Shown: one piece after another, positions 7,371 to 15,789 of the stretch
Numbering within the stretch: the stretch's first letter is position 1
Layout of the letters: each line of letters begins with the position of its first letter
Assembly (NCBI RefSeq): GCF_023169945.1
Contig: NZ_AP025591.1
Coordinates: forward strand, 5,514,481-5,578,480
Source of the DNA: Anaeromyxobacter oryzae
GTDB taxonomy: Bacteria > Myxococcota > Myxococcia > Myxococcales > Anaeromyxobacteraceae
Direction of reading: 5' to 3'
DNA: 64,000 bases
The notes under the pieces: generated by a model
What the model saw: the letters and a program-made list of their open reading frames with translations, nothing else
What the model was told of the DNA's origin: nothing
Database searches by the model: none
Translations under genes and position numbers: made by a program

Positions 7371-8399
7371 ATGCGCGCGGCGACGATCCGGGCCCACGGC
7401 GGCCCCGAGGTGGTCGAGGTCGGCGAGGTCCCCGAGCCGAGGCCCGGGCCGGGCCAGGTCGCGGTGGACGTCCGCGCGGCCGCGCTGAACCACCTCGACC
7501 TGTGGGTGCGCCGCGGGTGGCCGGGCCTCCACGTGTCGTTCCCGCACGTGCTCGGCTCGGACGTCGCGGGCGTGGTCGCGGAGGTCGGCCCCGGCGTCGA
7601 CGCGCCGAGACCGGGCGACGCGGTCGTGCTCTCGCCGGGCATCGGGTGCGGCCGCTGCCCGCGGTGCCTCGCCGGCGAGGAGAACCTCTGCCGCCGGTAC
7701 ACCATCATCGGCGAGCACGTCGCCGGCGGCCAGGCGGAGCGGATCGTGGTCCCGGCCCGGAACGCCCTCCCGAAGCCGCCGGCGCTCTCGTTCGAGGAGG
7801 CCGCCGCGGTGCCGCTCACGTTCCTCACGGCGTGGCACGCCCTCGCCGGCCGAGCGCGGGTGCGGACGGGCGAGACCGTGCTCGTGCACGCCGCGGGCTC
7901 CGGCGTCGGCGTCGCGGCGGTGCAGATCGCGAAGCTCCTCGGGGCGCGCGTCATCGCCACCGCCGGCTCGGACGCGAAGCTCGAGAAGGCGCGTGCCCTC
8001 GGGGCGGACGAGCTCGTGAATTACGAGACGACGGACTTCGTCCACGAGGTCAGGCGGCTCACCGACCGCCGCGGGGTCGAGGTCGTGCTGGAGCACGTCG
8101 GGAAGAAGACCTGGGAGGGCTCGATCCTCGCCGCCGCGCTCGGCGGCCGGATCGTGACGGTCGGCGCGACGACCGGGTGGGACCCGGTGACGGACCTGCG
8201 CCACGTCTTCTACCGGCAGCTCTCGATCCTCGGCTCGACGATGGGGAGCGCGGCGGAGCTCGCCCTGGTGCTGCGGTTCGTCGTCGAGGGCAAGCTCCGG
8301 CCGGTGGTGGACCGGGTGCTCCCGCTCGCGGCGGTCCGCGACGCGCAGGCGCTGCTTGCCGATCGCGCGCAGTTCGGGAAGATCGTGCTCACGCCCTAG
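7371..8399 (+). CDS. Zinc-containing medium-chain alcohol dehydrogenase
   Basis: The 342-aa protein is an MDR-superfamily NAD(P)-dependent dehydrogenase or reductase. It has the N-terminal GroES-like domain with a catalytic-zinc region (HVLGSDVAGVVAEVGPGV). The structural-zinc lobe is complete, with four cysteines in GCGRCPRCLAGEENLC. The Rossmann dinucleotide motif appears as HAAGSGVGVAAVQIAK near residue 170. Family members oxidise alcohols or reduce aldehydes, ketones or enoyl compounds; the substrate is not predictable. The start is the first ATG, and the C-terminus FGKIVLTP is typical. A lipoprotein gene follows after 11 bp with a strong ribosome-binding site, so the two may be co-transcribed. 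Confidence 0.88.
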   Translation: MRAATIRAHGGPEVVEVGEVPEPRPGPGQVAVDVRAAALNHLDLWVRRGWPGLHVSFPHVLGSDVAGVVAEVGPGVDAPRPGDAVVLSPGIGCGRCPRCLAGEENLCRRYTIIGEHVAGGQAERIVVPARNALPKPPALSFEEAAAVPLTFLTAWHALAGRARVRTGETVLVHAAGSGVGVAAVQIAKLLGARVIATAGSDAKLEKARALGADELVNYETTDFVHEVRRLTDRRGVEVVLEHVGKKTWEGSILAAALGGRIVTVGATTGWDPVTDLRHVFYRQLSILGSTMGSAAELALVLRFVVEGKLRPVVDRVLPLAAVRDAQALLADRAQFGKIVLTP

Positions 8400-8410
8400 A
8401 GGAGGGGATC

Positions 8411-8866
8411 ATGAACGGAAGGAACCTGACGCGCCTCGGCGCCATCGCCACCGTCGCGCTCGCCGTGGCGGGCTGCGGCCAGAGCAACACGAGCTGTCCC
8501 ACCGAGACGCCCAGGGTCGATCAGGTGCAGAGCTGTACCGTCGCTCCCGGTGCCACCGTCGGCGTCCGGCTCAACATCTGCCCGACCTGCAACCAGACGG
8601 CGGCGAGCTGCACCGCGGACCTGTCGCAGCTCGGATCGTCGAACACCATCGCTCTCGACCCGATCACCGACTCGTGCGAGCCGGCCAACTCGTGCCCGAG
8701 CCCGAGCTGCGCCGTGAACGGCGTGACCTGCACGTTCAACGCGCCGACGACGCCGGGTGACTACACGATGATCGTCTTCGATCCGGCGTCGAACGGCACC
8801 AGGTCCGCGACGCTGACGGTCGCCAGCGGACCGACGAGCTGCGCGTTCACGACGGCCGGGCTGTAG
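8411..8866 (+). CDS. Hypothetical lipoprotein, cysteine-rich
   Basis: This 151-aa protein begins with a classical lipoprotein signal: basic start, hydrophobic ATVALAVAG, then the lipobox cysteine in VAGCGQ. The mature part contains many cysteines in pairs (CPTC, CPSPSC) and a beta-rich end (GDYTMIVFDPASNGTRSATLTV), suggesting a disulfide-stabilised beta-sandwich on the outer face of a membrane. The ATG at 8411 follows GAGGAGGGG at ideal spacing. The frame is open upstream because it overlaps the dehydrogenase gene in another phase. No family is recognised. It ends four bases from the convergent htpX stop. Confidence 0.6.
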   Translation: MNGRNLTRLGAIATVALAVAGCGQSNTSCPTETPRVDQVQSCTVAPGATVGVRLNICPTCNQTAASCTADLSQLGSSNTIALDPITDSCEPANSCPSPSCAVNGVTCTFNAPTTPGDYTMIVFDPASNGTRSATLTVASGPTSCAFTTAGL

Positions 8867-8869
8867 CCG

Positions 8870-9802
8870 CTACGCGAACCGCACCCCCGGCCGCATCTCG
8901 CGGAGCCGCCGCACGCGCTCCTCGATGGGCGGGTGCGTGGAGAACAGGCTCATCACCCGCTCCGCCGCGCCGTGGAACGGGTTCACGATGAACAGGTGCG
9001 CTGTCGCGGGGCCGCCGAACTGGTACGGGATGGCCTCGTTGCCGCGCTCCAGCGTGAGCAGCGCCTCCGCGAGCGGCTCCGGGTCCCCGACCAGCTCCGC
9101 GCCGGAGGCGTCCGCCCCGTACTCGCGCGAGCGGGAGACCGCGAGCTGGATGACGAGCGCGAGGATCGGCGCGAGCACCGCCCAGGCGAGCATCTCGAGC
9201 ACCGATCCGCCCCGGTCGTCCTCGCGGCGCATCCCGCCGAGCAGCGCGCCCCAGCGGACCATGTAGCCGATGGTCGAGATGAGGCCGGCGATGGCGGCGG
9301 CCATCGTGGAGATGAGGATGTCGCGGTTCCGGACGTGCGAGAGCTCGTGGGCGAGCACGCCCTCGAGCTGCCGCGCGTTCAGGATCCGGAGGATGCCCTC
9401 GGTCACCGCGACCGCCGCGTGCGACGGGTTCCGGCCCGTCGCGAAGGCGTTCGGGGTCTCCGAGGGGATGACGTAGAGGCGCGGCATCGGCATCCCCGCC
9501 TTGCGGGTGAGCCGCTCCACGATGGCGTACACCTCGGGGAGCTGCTCGCGCGTCACCGGCTGGGCCCGGTGCGCCATCAGGGCGAGCTTGTCCGAGAACC
9601 AGTAGGACAGGAAGTTGAAGAGCAGGCCGATGCTCCCGAAGAGGAGCATCCCCTGGGCGCCGCCGACCACGTTGCCGCCGATGGCGAGCAGGGCGATCAG
9701 GAAGGCCATCAGCATGGCCGTCTTCGCGTAGTTCCGGCCCACGCCCGGCATCCTCGTGGAGGTGGGCATCCCGCGCGGCTGGGCAGCGTCGTTCCAGGGC
9801 AT
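8870..9802 (-). CDS. htpX: HtpX-type membrane zinc metalloprotease
   Basis: HtpX is an inner-membrane M48-family protease that degrades misfolded membrane proteins. The 310-aa product has two N-terminal membrane segments (residues about 28-68). The zinc-binding HELSH lies at residues 152-156 within LEGVLAHELSHVRNRD. Two further hydrophobic segments follow, and then SREYGADASGAELVGD, which carries the third zinc ligand (Glu). The end STHPPIEERVRRLREM is diagnostic of HtpX. The first 20 residues are extra compared with the shortest homologues; the ATG at 9802 is used, though one of the next two methionines could be the true start. The gene stands alone between convergent and divergent neighbours. 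Confidence 0.93.
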   Translation of the reverse strand: MPWNDAAQPRGMPTSTRMPGVGRNYAKTAMLMAFLIALLAIGGNVVGGAQGMLLFGSIGLLFNFLSYWFSDKLALMAHRAQPVTREQLPEVYAIVERLTRKAGMPMPRLYVIPSETPNAFATGRNPSHAAVAVTEGILRILNARQLEGVLAHELSHVRNRDILISTMAAAIAGLISTIGYMVRWGALLGGMRREDDRGGSVLEMLAWAVLAPILALVIQLAVSRSREYGADASGAELVGDPEPLAEALLTLERGNEAIPYQFGGPATAHLFIVNPFHGAAERVMSLFSTHPPIEERVRRLREMRPGVRFA

Positions 9803-9938
9803 GGCCCTCCTGTAACCACCGGTCGGGCTTCGTCAATCCGGCCGGCCGCCCGAGCGCCCGGCGGGTGCCGCTTTCTCGCGAACGGGGCCGGGGCGTGCTA
9901 AAGGGCGATGGGCAGGCGATATCGCGAGGTTACGCGTG

Positions 9939-12017
9939 ATGGCGGGTCGGAAGGTCGTGGCGGCGAAGGCGTCGAAGACGGCGAAGACCAAACCGGCCGG
10001 CCGGGGTGCCGGCCAGCTCGAGCTCGTCCCGGTGGAGCCCGCGGCCCGGAAGGGCGCGCGCCCACCGCCACCCCCGCCGCGGCGCGCCCGCGCGGCCGCC
10101 GCCGTGGCCCCCGCGCCGGACGCGCCCGTCGCGGCGGTCGCGACCGAGGACGCCGCGGCGCCCGACGCTCTCGCCGCGAAGGCGCCGCGCCGCCGCGCGA
10201 CCGCCGAGCAGATGGCGGCGAAGCAGCGCGAGATCTCCATCTCCGAGTTCTTCACCAAGAACCGGCACCTCCTCGGCTTCGACAACGCGTCGAAGGCGCT
10301 CCTCACGACCATCAAGGAGGCCGTGGACAACTCGCTCGACGCCTGCGAGGAGGCCGGCATCCTCCCGGAGATCACCATCGAGGTCCGGGACCTCGCCCTG
10401 AACGCGAAGGGCGAGGGCGAGCTGACCAAGGGCGAGGGGCGCTTCGTCGTCGTCGTCGAGGACAACGGTCCCGGCATCGTGAAGGCGCAGGCGCCGAAGA
10501 TCTTCGGGAAGCTCCTCTACGGCTCCAAGTTCCACCGCCTGAAGCAGTCCCGCGGGCAGCAGGGCATCGGCATCAGCGCCGCCGCGATGTACGGCCAGCT
10601 CACGACCGGCCAGCCCATCCGCGTGACCTCGCGCATCGGCAAGGGAAAGCCGGCCCACTTCTTCGAGATCCAGATCGACACCCGGAAGAACAACCCGGTC
10701 GTCACCGAGGACCGCGAGCTCGCCGACTGGCACCAGGAGCACGGCACCCGGGTCGAGCTGGAGATCGTCGCGAACTGGCAGCAGGGGCAGCGGTTCGTGA
10801 ACCGGTACGTCGAGCACACCGCGCTCTCGAACCCGCACGCGACCTTCCACTACGTCCGCCCGCGGCAGGAGCCGCTCACGTTCCCGCGCGCCGTCGAGGA
10901 GCTGCCGAAGGAGGCCCTCGAGATCAAGCCGCACCCGCACGGCGTCGAGCTCGGCGCGCTGATGCTCATGGCGCAGGACTCGAAGAGCCACGACGTGCGC
11001 GGGTTCCTGCAGACCGCGTTCTCCCGGGTGTCGGCCACCGTCGCGAACGAGATCGTGAAGCGCGCCGGGTTCAAGGCGAAGGTCCGCCCACGCGACCTCG
11101 CGGAGGACCGGACGCTCGCGGCGAAGCTGCACGAGGCGATCCGCGACACGAAGATCATGGCGCCGCCGACGCAGGTGCTCTCGCCCATCGGCGACACGCT
11201 GATGAAGAAGGGGCTCGTCTCGTTCCTCACCGTCATCGAGACCGAGGGCCCGGAGGACGACGAGCAGCTCGACCTCGACCAGGCGAAGAAGAAGAAGGCC
11301 TCGAAGAAGGAGAAGGAGGCGAAGGCCGAGGCGCCCGAGGTGCCCGACGCGCCGCCCGAGGAGGGCGTCGAGAAGATCAAGGGGCACAACTACTTCATCG
11401 CGACGGTGACGCGGCCGCCGAAGGTGTACCGCGGGAACCCGTTCCAGGTGGAGGTCGGCCTCGCGTACGGCGGCTCGTGGCCCGCCGACAAGCCCATCGA
11501 GCTCTTCCGCTTCGCGAACCGCGTCCCGCTCCTGTTCCAGAAGAGCGCGTGCGGCATGACCGAGGCGATCGTCAAGACCGACTGGCGGAACTACCTCCTC
11601 TCGCAGCCGAAGGGCTCGCTCCCGGTCGGCCCGATGGCGCTCCTCGTCCACATCGCGAGCGTCTGGGTGCCGTTCACGAGCGAGGCGAAGGAGGCCGTCG
11701 CGCACTACCCGGAGATCACCCGCGAGATCCAGCTCGCCGCGCAGGAGTGCGGCCGCAAGCTCGCCGCGCACATCCGGAAGAAGCAGCACGCCGACTACCA
11801 GGCGCAGCGACGCAGCATCTTCGAGCTCTACATCCAGGAGGTCGCGCAGGCGATCGGGAAGATCACGAAGAAGAGCCCGGAGCCGATCAAGCGCGACTTC
11901 CTCCGGCTCGCCGACAAGGTGACGGAGCAGGAGCTCGCGGAGCAGGACGCGGCGCTCGAGGAGCAGTCGAAGAAGATCACGAAGCGCCCGCGGCGCTCGG
12001 AAGAAGAGGACGAGTAA
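9939..12017 (+). CDS. top6B: DNA topoisomerase VI subunit B (Top6B)
   Basis: Top6B is the ATPase half of topoisomerase VI, a type IIB enzyme that passes one DNA duplex through another. The 692-aa protein begins with a basic, Ala/Pro-rich tail of about 90 residues not seen in archaeal homologues. The GHKL ATPase follows: TTIKEAVDNSLDACEEAG (metal-binding Asn near 132), VEDNGPGI (near 175) and SRGQQGIGISAAAMYGQ (near 205). Then come a helix-two-turn-helix region and the transducer domain. A Lys/Glu-rich insertion, roughly residues 440-465 (KKKKASKKEKE), interrupts the C-terminal half. The start is ATG 9939; GTG 9936 directly before it is also possible. Subunit A follows after a REP-like palindrome. 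The enzyme is typical of archaea and plants and rare in bacteria, so ancient transfer is likely. Confidence 0.95.
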   Translation: MAGRKVVAAKASKTAKTKPAGRGAGQLELVPVEPAARKGARPPPPPPRRARAAAAVAPAPDAPVAAVATEDAAAPDALAAKAPRRRATAEQMAAKQREISISEFFTKNRHLLGFDNASKALLTTIKEAVDNSLDACEEAGILPEITIEVRDLALNAKGEGELTKGEGRFVVVVEDNGPGIVKAQAPKIFGKLLYGSKFHRLKQSRGQQGIGISAAAMYGQLTTGQPIRVTSRIGKGKPAHFFEIQIDTRKNNPVVTEDRELADWHQEHGTRVELEIVANWQQGQRFVNRYVEHTALSNPHATFHYVRPRQEPLTFPRAVEELPKEALEIKPHPHGVELGALMLMAQDSKSHDVRGFLQTAFSRVSATVANEIVKRAGFKAKVRPRDLAEDRTLAAKLHEAIRDTKIMAPPTQVLSPIGDTLMKKGLVSFLTVIETEGPEDDEQLDLDQAKKKKASKKEKEAKAEAPEVPDAPPEEGVEKIKGHNYFIATVTRPPKVYRGNPFQVEVGLAYGGSWPADKPIELFRFANRVPLLFQKSACGMTEAIVKTDWRNYLLSQPKGSLPVGPMALLVHIASVWVPFTSEAKEAVAHYPEITREIQLAAQECGRKLAAHIRKKQHADYQAQRRSIFELYIQEVAQAIGKITKKSPEPIKRDFLRLADKVTEQELAEQDAALEEQSKKITKRPRRSEEEDE

Positions 12018-12027
12018 ACCGGTGCAG

Positions 12028-12104
12028 CCCTTCGACCCCCCGCTCATCCCGAGCGTAGCCCCGCGCAGCGGGGCGGAGTCGAGGGACGCTCAGGGTGAAC
12101 GGGG
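12028..12104. repeat. REP-like palindromic intergenic repeat
   Basis: The outer arms 12038-12056 and 12086-12104 pair at 16 of 19 positions. Inside lies a perfect 7-bp hairpin, GCCCCGC with GCGGGGC. The element fills nearly all of the 94-bp gap between the top6B stop and the top6A start. It shares the core GAGCGTAGC...GTCGA with copies at 20.65-20.76 kb. Confidence 0.8.
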
Positions 12105-12111
12105 ATAAGGT

Positions 12112-13215
12112 ATGGCGCGCCTCGACCAGGTCGACAAGAAGACGGTCCAGAAGATCGAGAAGCTCGCGGACTCGGTGCTGCGGAGCGTGAAGGGCGGGAA
12201 GAACCCGTTCGTCGAGATCCCGATCCGCTCCCTCGCGAACGTGCAGTTCAACGCGAAGCGGCGGCTCATCGAGCTGAAGGATCAGAAGCAGAAGCGCTAC
12301 TTCTTCAACGTCTCCATGGCGAAGAAGTTCATGCAGACGTTCCTCGTCTCCGAGGCGTGCAAGGAGCTCATCGACGCCGGGAAGACGACCAGCATCCGCG
12401 ACCTGTACTACATGACGAAGCACGGCCTCGGGGACACGAAGCAGAACACCTTCGAGGAGCAGGAGGAGTCGGACCCGATCATCGAGGACCTCGAGGTCGC
12501 CATCGACTCGCTCCGCGAGGAGCTGCACCTCTTCGCGTCCGGCCGTGGCTCGATGGTCGGGCCGATGACCATCCGCGACACCGGCGACACCATCGACCTC
12601 CGGCGCATGGGCTCCGGCGGCTGGTCGGTACCCTCGATCGTCGAGGAGCACGTCGTCCAGTTCGGGAAGACCGAGGCGAAGTACGTCCTCCTCATCGAGA
12701 AGGACGCGGTCTGGAAGCGCTTCAACGAGGACAAGTTCTGGCAGCGCGAGAAGTGCATGATCGTGACCGGCCTCGGCCAGCCGCCGCGCGGGGTGCGTCG
12801 CATCGTGCAGCGGATGGCGAGCGAGCTGAAGCTGCCGGTGTACGTCCTGGTCGACAACGATCCCTGGGGCTTCTACATCTACTCGGTGCTGAAGCAGGGC
12901 TCGATCAACCTCGCCTACGAGTCGATGCGGATGGCCGTCCCGGGCGCCCGCTTCATCGGGCTCTCCTCGTTCGACAAGGCCAAGTACAAGCTCCCGTCGA
13001 ACGTCTCGATCCCGATGAACGATCAGGACAACTCGCGGGCGAAGCAGATGCTCGCCTACCCGTGGTTCAAGGCGAGCCAGTGGCAGCGCGAGATCGAGGA
13101 GATGGTCCGCTCCGGGGAGAAGTACGAGCTCGAGGCCCTGTCCCGGCGCGGCATCAGCTTCATCACCGAGGAGTACCTGCCGCGGAAGCTGCGCGACCGC
13201 GACTGGCTCGAGTAG
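12112..13215 (+). CDS. top6A: DNA topoisomerase VI subunit A (Top6A, Spo11-like)
   Basis: Top6A is the DNA-cleaving subunit of topoisomerase VI and the homologue of meiotic Spo11. In this 367-aa protein the winged-helix CAP region carries SIRDLYYMTKHGL; one of Tyr99/Tyr100 is the nucleophile that makes the covalent 5'-phosphotyrosyl link. The Toprim fold is complete: YVLLIEKDAVWKRF supplies the acidic residue Glu196, and YVLVDNDPWGFYIY supplies Asp248/Asp250 for Mg2+. Length is normal for the family. It pairs with the upstream subunit B, which binds ATP and drives strand passage. The start ATG is close behind the REP-like element, so the two genes may be one transcript with a hairpin between them. 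A basic 43-aa peptide gene follows 52 bp downstream. Confidence 0.95.
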   Translation: MARLDQVDKKTVQKIEKLADSVLRSVKGGKNPFVEIPIRSLANVQFNAKRRLIELKDQKQKRYFFNVSMAKKFMQTFLVSEACKELIDAGKTTSIRDLYYMTKHGLGDTKQNTFEEQEESDPIIEDLEVAIDSLREELHLFASGRGSMVGPMTIRDTGDTIDLRRMGSGGWSVPSIVEEHVVQFGKTEAKYVLLIEKDAVWKRFNEDKFWQREKCMIVTGLGQPPRGVRRIVQRMASELKLPVYVLVDNDPWGFYIYSVLKQGSINLAYESMRMAVPGARFIGLSSFDKAKYKLPSNVSIPMNDQDNSRAKQMLAYPWFKASQWQREIEEMVRSGEKYELEALSRRGISFITEEYLPRKLRDRDWLE

Positions 13216-13267
13216 CGGTCCCGGTGTAGAACCGCCCATTCAACGAAGGACTTCGAAGGAGGATCAC

Positions 13268-13399
13268 ATGCCCGCCAAGCGTGGGAACCGCACCAAGCGG
13301 AAGGTGTCGAACCGGTCGGCGACGAAGCGCGCCACGGCGAAGGGGAAGCGGAAGCTGTCCATCAAGCGGAAGCGCCGCGCGAAGCGCGGGGCGAAGTAG
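13268..13399 (+). CDS. Very basic 43-aa peptide downstream of topoisomerase VI
   Basis: This short gene has a strong Shine-Dalgarno, AAGGAGG, seven bases before its ATG and encodes 43 residues ending at a TAG. Eleven lysines and ten arginines make up 49 percent of the chain, and there is no acidic residue. The composition (KRKLSIKRKRRAKRG) is like the tails of histone H1-like or nucleoid-associated proteins, so nucleic-acid binding is likely. A terminator-like hairpin follows at 13424. Its position right after top6B-top6A suggests co-expression, perhaps as a DNA-compacting or topoisomerase-stimulating partner, but that is inference. A short ribosomal-protein-like peptide is the other possibility; no known ribosomal protein was recognised. 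Confidence 0.7.
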   Translation: MPAKRGNRTKRKVSNRSATKRATAKGKRKLSIKRKRRAKRGAK

Positions 13400-13423
13400 C
13401 CGCCCGCGTCACTCGCCGCGTCC

Positions 13424-13458
13424 AGGCCGGCGCACCGGGATCGTCCCGGCGCCGGCCT
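13424..13458 (+). terminator. Probable terminator hairpin after the topoisomerase VI group
   Basis: A 9-bp perfect outer stem (AGGCCGGCG with CGCCGGCCT) encloses a 5-bp inner stem (CCGGG with CCCGG). The 3' side leads into a weak T-containing stretch (TCGCGTTTG). It lies 25 bp after the stop of the basic peptide gene. The rest of 13459-13602 holds no recognised feature. Confidence 0.6.
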
Positions 13459-13602
13459 CGTCGCGTTTGCGCCGGACGCGTGCCGCGGACGCCGGCGAGG
13501 GCCGTCTCCCGGCCCGAGGACGGCGGCCCCGCGCTCCGCCCCGGCCGAAGCTCCCGCAACGCGCCGTAGGTCACGGCGCAGGCCATGCCGTAGGATGCGC
13601 GG

Positions 13603-14292
13603 ATGTCGACCTCGAGACCGAGGGCCCTCGTCGCCTGGTCCAGCGGGAAGGACTCCGCCTGGGCGCTCCACCTCGCGCGCGCCGCCGGCGAGCACGAGAT
13701 CGTGGGGCTCCTCACCACCGTCACCGAGACGTTCGACCGGGTGGCGATGCACGCCGTCCGCCGCACCCTCCTCGCGCGCCAGGCCGACGCCGCGGGGTTG
13801 CCGCTCCGCGAGGTGCGCATCCCGTGGCCGTGCTCGAACGAGCGCTACGAGGCCGAGATGGCGGCGGCCGTCGCCGCGGCGCGCGCCGAGGGCGTCACGC
13901 GGGTGATCTTCGGCGACCTGTTCCTCGAGGACATCCGCGCCTACCGGGAGCGGCAGCTCGCCGGCACGGGCCTCGCCCCGGTCTTCCCGCTGTGGGGCCG
14001 GGACACCGCGCTGCTCGCGCGAGAGATGATCGCGGGAGGCCTCGAGGCGATCCTGACCTGCGTCGATCCGCGGCGCGTGGACCGCGGGCTCGCGGGGCGC
14101 CGCTTCGACGCGGCGCTGCTCGCGGCGCTCCCGCCGGGCGTCGATCCGTGCGGGGAGAACGGCGAGTTCCACACGTTCGCCTGCGCGGGGCCGATGTTCC
14201 GCGCGCCCGTCCCGGCGGCGGTCGGCGAGGTGGTCGAGCGCGACGGCTTCGTCTTCGCCGACGTGGACGCGCCGGCCGCGGCGGCCCGCTAG
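13603..14292 (+). CDS. Dph6-like PP-loop ATPase (diphthine-ammonia ligase family, DUF71)
   Basis: The 229-aa protein is an adenine-nucleotide alpha-hydrolase of the DUF71/Dph6 type. The PP-loop SSGKDSAWAL near residues 13-22 binds ATP pyrophosphate. The conserved family end GENGEFHTFACAGPMF is present, as is the middle motif VIFGDLFLEDIRAYRE. Eukaryotic and archaeal Dph6 amidates diphthine on elongation factor 2. Bacteria lack diphthamide, so the bacterial members use an unknown acid substrate in an ATP-dependent amidation. Length is usual for bacterial homologues. It converges with the exonuclease gene with a four-base overlap of their stop codons. Confidence 0.88.
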   Translation: MSTSRPRALVAWSSGKDSAWALHLARAAGEHEIVGLLTTVTETFDRVAMHAVRRTLLARQADAAGLPLREVRIPWPCSNERYEAEMAAAVAAARAEGVTRVIFGDLFLEDIRAYRERQLAGTGLAPVFPLWGRDTALLAREMIAGGLEAILTCVDPRRVDRGLAGRRFDAALLAALPPGVDPCGENGEFHTFACAGPMFRAPVPAAVGEVVERDGFVFADVDAPAAAAR

Positions 14293-15137
14293 CCGGCGCG
14301 CGCCGGCGCAGGCTCGGCCGCCGTCGCGAAGAACGGGGCGCAGCGATCCAGGAAGCCGTCGAGCGCCGTGCGCTCGGCGGGGCGGAGCCGGCGCGCGAGG
14401 AGCCGGGGCAGCGTCTGTCGCGCCGCCTCCGCGCTCTCAGCGTACCCGTCGGGTGTGAGCGACCCGTCCACGAGCCGGAGCCGCAGGAACAGGAGGAACG
14501 TCTGCACGACGTCGCTCATGCAGTACGCGGCGATGCGGTCGAGCGCGCCGGCGGCGTAGAGCGCCTGGACGTCGGCGCCGGCCACGTCCTCCTTGCCCGG
14601 GAGGCCGACGAGCTTCGCGTAGAGATCGAGGGGCGCGGCGGTCGCGGCGCCGGCGAGGAGCTCCTTCAGATCGTGGTGATCCGCGCCGCCGCTCCGGCGG
14701 GCGGCGGCGAACCAGGCCGGCGTGGGGATGCCGTGCTTCAGCGACCGCAGCTCGAGGACGGGAAGGTCGAAGCCCTTCCCGTGGAAGGTCACGAGCGAGG
14801 CGCCCTCGAGCCGCCGCCAGACGCCCTCGAGCAGCTCGGCCTCCGGCTCGCGCGCATCGGTCCAGGCGACCGCGTCCGTCACCTGCACGACGCCGCCGTC
14901 CTCGACCGCCTCGAGCAGGCACGCCGCGATCGGGCGGTGATACGGCAGGGGGAGGAAGTCGCTCCGGCCGCCGGTGCGCGCGCGGCGCGCGTCGAGCACC
15001 CGGCGGAGCTGCTCCGTGTACGGCCGGGTGGGCTCGCCATCGACGGCGGAGACGAGGGCCTCGTCGGGAACCGTCTCCAGGTCGAGGGTCACGAACCTGC
15101 GCACGGGCAACACTGTCGCAGCCCGGTCTGACAGCAC
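14289..15137 (-). CDS. Predicted 3'-5' exonuclease (PolB-like RNase H fold)
   Basis: The 282-aa product has the three exonuclease motifs of the DnaQ/PolB-like RNase H superfamily: Exo I as FVTLDLETVPDE near residue 16 (DxE), Exo II as LVTFHGKGFDLPVLELR near 115, and Exo III as IAAYCMSDVVQTFLLFLRL near 205 (YCxxD). This is the pattern of predicted 3'-5' exonucleases related to the DNA polymerase B proofreading domain. Two metal ions held by the acidic residues would cut nucleotides from 3' ends. No polymerase domain is attached, so a repair or RNA-processing role is possible. The start at 15137 is the longest reasonable one; an internal valine start before the Exo I strand would shorten it by about ten residues. 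Confidence 0.85.
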   Translation of the reverse strand: MLSDRAATVLPVRRFVTLDLETVPDEALVSAVDGEPTRPYTEQLRRVLDARRARTGGRSDFLPLPYHRPIAACLLEAVEDGGVVQVTDAVAWTDAREPEAELLEGVWRRLEGASLVTFHGKGFDLPVLELRSLKHGIPTPAWFAAARRSGGADHHDLKELLAGAATAAPLDLYAKLVGLPGKEDVAGADVQALYAAGALDRIAAYCMSDVVQTFLLFLRLRLVDGSLTPDGYAESAEAARQTLPRLLARRLRPAERTALDGFLDRCAPFFATAAEPAPARAG

Positions 15138-15314
15138 GCGCCCCGCGCGAGACGCGGTCGCCGGCGCTCGCCGAGCACCCCTTTGGACGCGCCGCGTCGA
15201 GGCCGGGACCCTCTACGATATCGCCTGAGTTCACGCCCATTCACGAGGATGCGATTCCACCCTCGGTCCGGGGACCGAAGGCCCGGACCCGTCGGATTTC
15301 ACGGAGAGGACACC

Positions 15315-15716
15315 ATGGCCGAGACGCAGAGCACCGCCGCAGTGACACCGGAGAGGCCGACGCACCGGGGACCGCTGGAGGAGCTCCAGGCCCGCTTCGA
15401 GACGCTCGAGTCGGAGGGACGGGGGCGGCTCCGGAAGGCGCTCGGCGCCGGCAGCGGCGCGCTCCTCGGGCTCGACGAGGCGCTCGCGCGGGTCTCGAGC
15501 GAGGACTGGTCGGTCGAGGGGTTGCGCAAGCGCCTCGGCGTGCTGCGCGCCCGGGCCGAGAACCTCCGCGCCGCCGCCCTGAAGCGCGTGGCGGAGATGC
15601 CCGGCTCCGCGGTCTCCGCGATCGCCACGACCTCGCGCACCCCCGTGCAGAACCTCGCGCGGGAGCTCGACCGGCTCGCGAAGCGGCTCGATCCCGCGGA
15701 CGTGGACAAGCACTGA
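15315..15716 (+). CDS. Coiled-coil protein, phasin-like
   Basis: The 133-aa protein has no signal peptide or membrane segment. Two long amphipathic helices (roughly 20-50 and 60-90) are rich in Leu, Ala, Arg and Glu. A C-terminal part follows with TSRTPVQNLARELDRLAKRLDP. Composition and length recall phasin-like or MXAN-type helical proteins that coat storage granules, but no signature is present and the function is unknown. The ATG at 15315 is chosen because GGAGAGGA stands just upstream; the reading frame itself is open further 5'. The gene is followed at once by a REP-like palindrome, which may end the transcript. Confidence 0.55.
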   Translation: MAETQSTAAVTPERPTHRGPLEELQARFETLESEGRGRLRKALGAGSGALLGLDEALARVSSEDWSVEGLRKRLGVLRARAENLRAAALKRVAEMPGSAVSAIATTSRTPVQNLARELDRLAKRLDPADVDKH

Positions 15717-15725
15717 CGGCAACGC

Positions 15726-15756
15726 CGTTCGTGGTGAGCGTGTCGAACCACGAGCG
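15726..15756. repeat. REP-like palindrome (GTTCGTGGTGAGC type)
   Basis: Arms CGTTCGTGGT and ACCACGAGCG pair at 9 of 10 positions around an 11-nt loop. The adjacent CTTCGACGGGCCGAGGGCGAACGGGG (split here as CTTCGACGG and GAGGGCGAACGG) resembles the other palindromic repeats of the window. It separates convergent genes and could stop transcription from both sides. Confidence 0.7.
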
Positions 15757-15789
15757 GGCGCCTTCGACGGGCCGAGGGCGAACGGGGCC

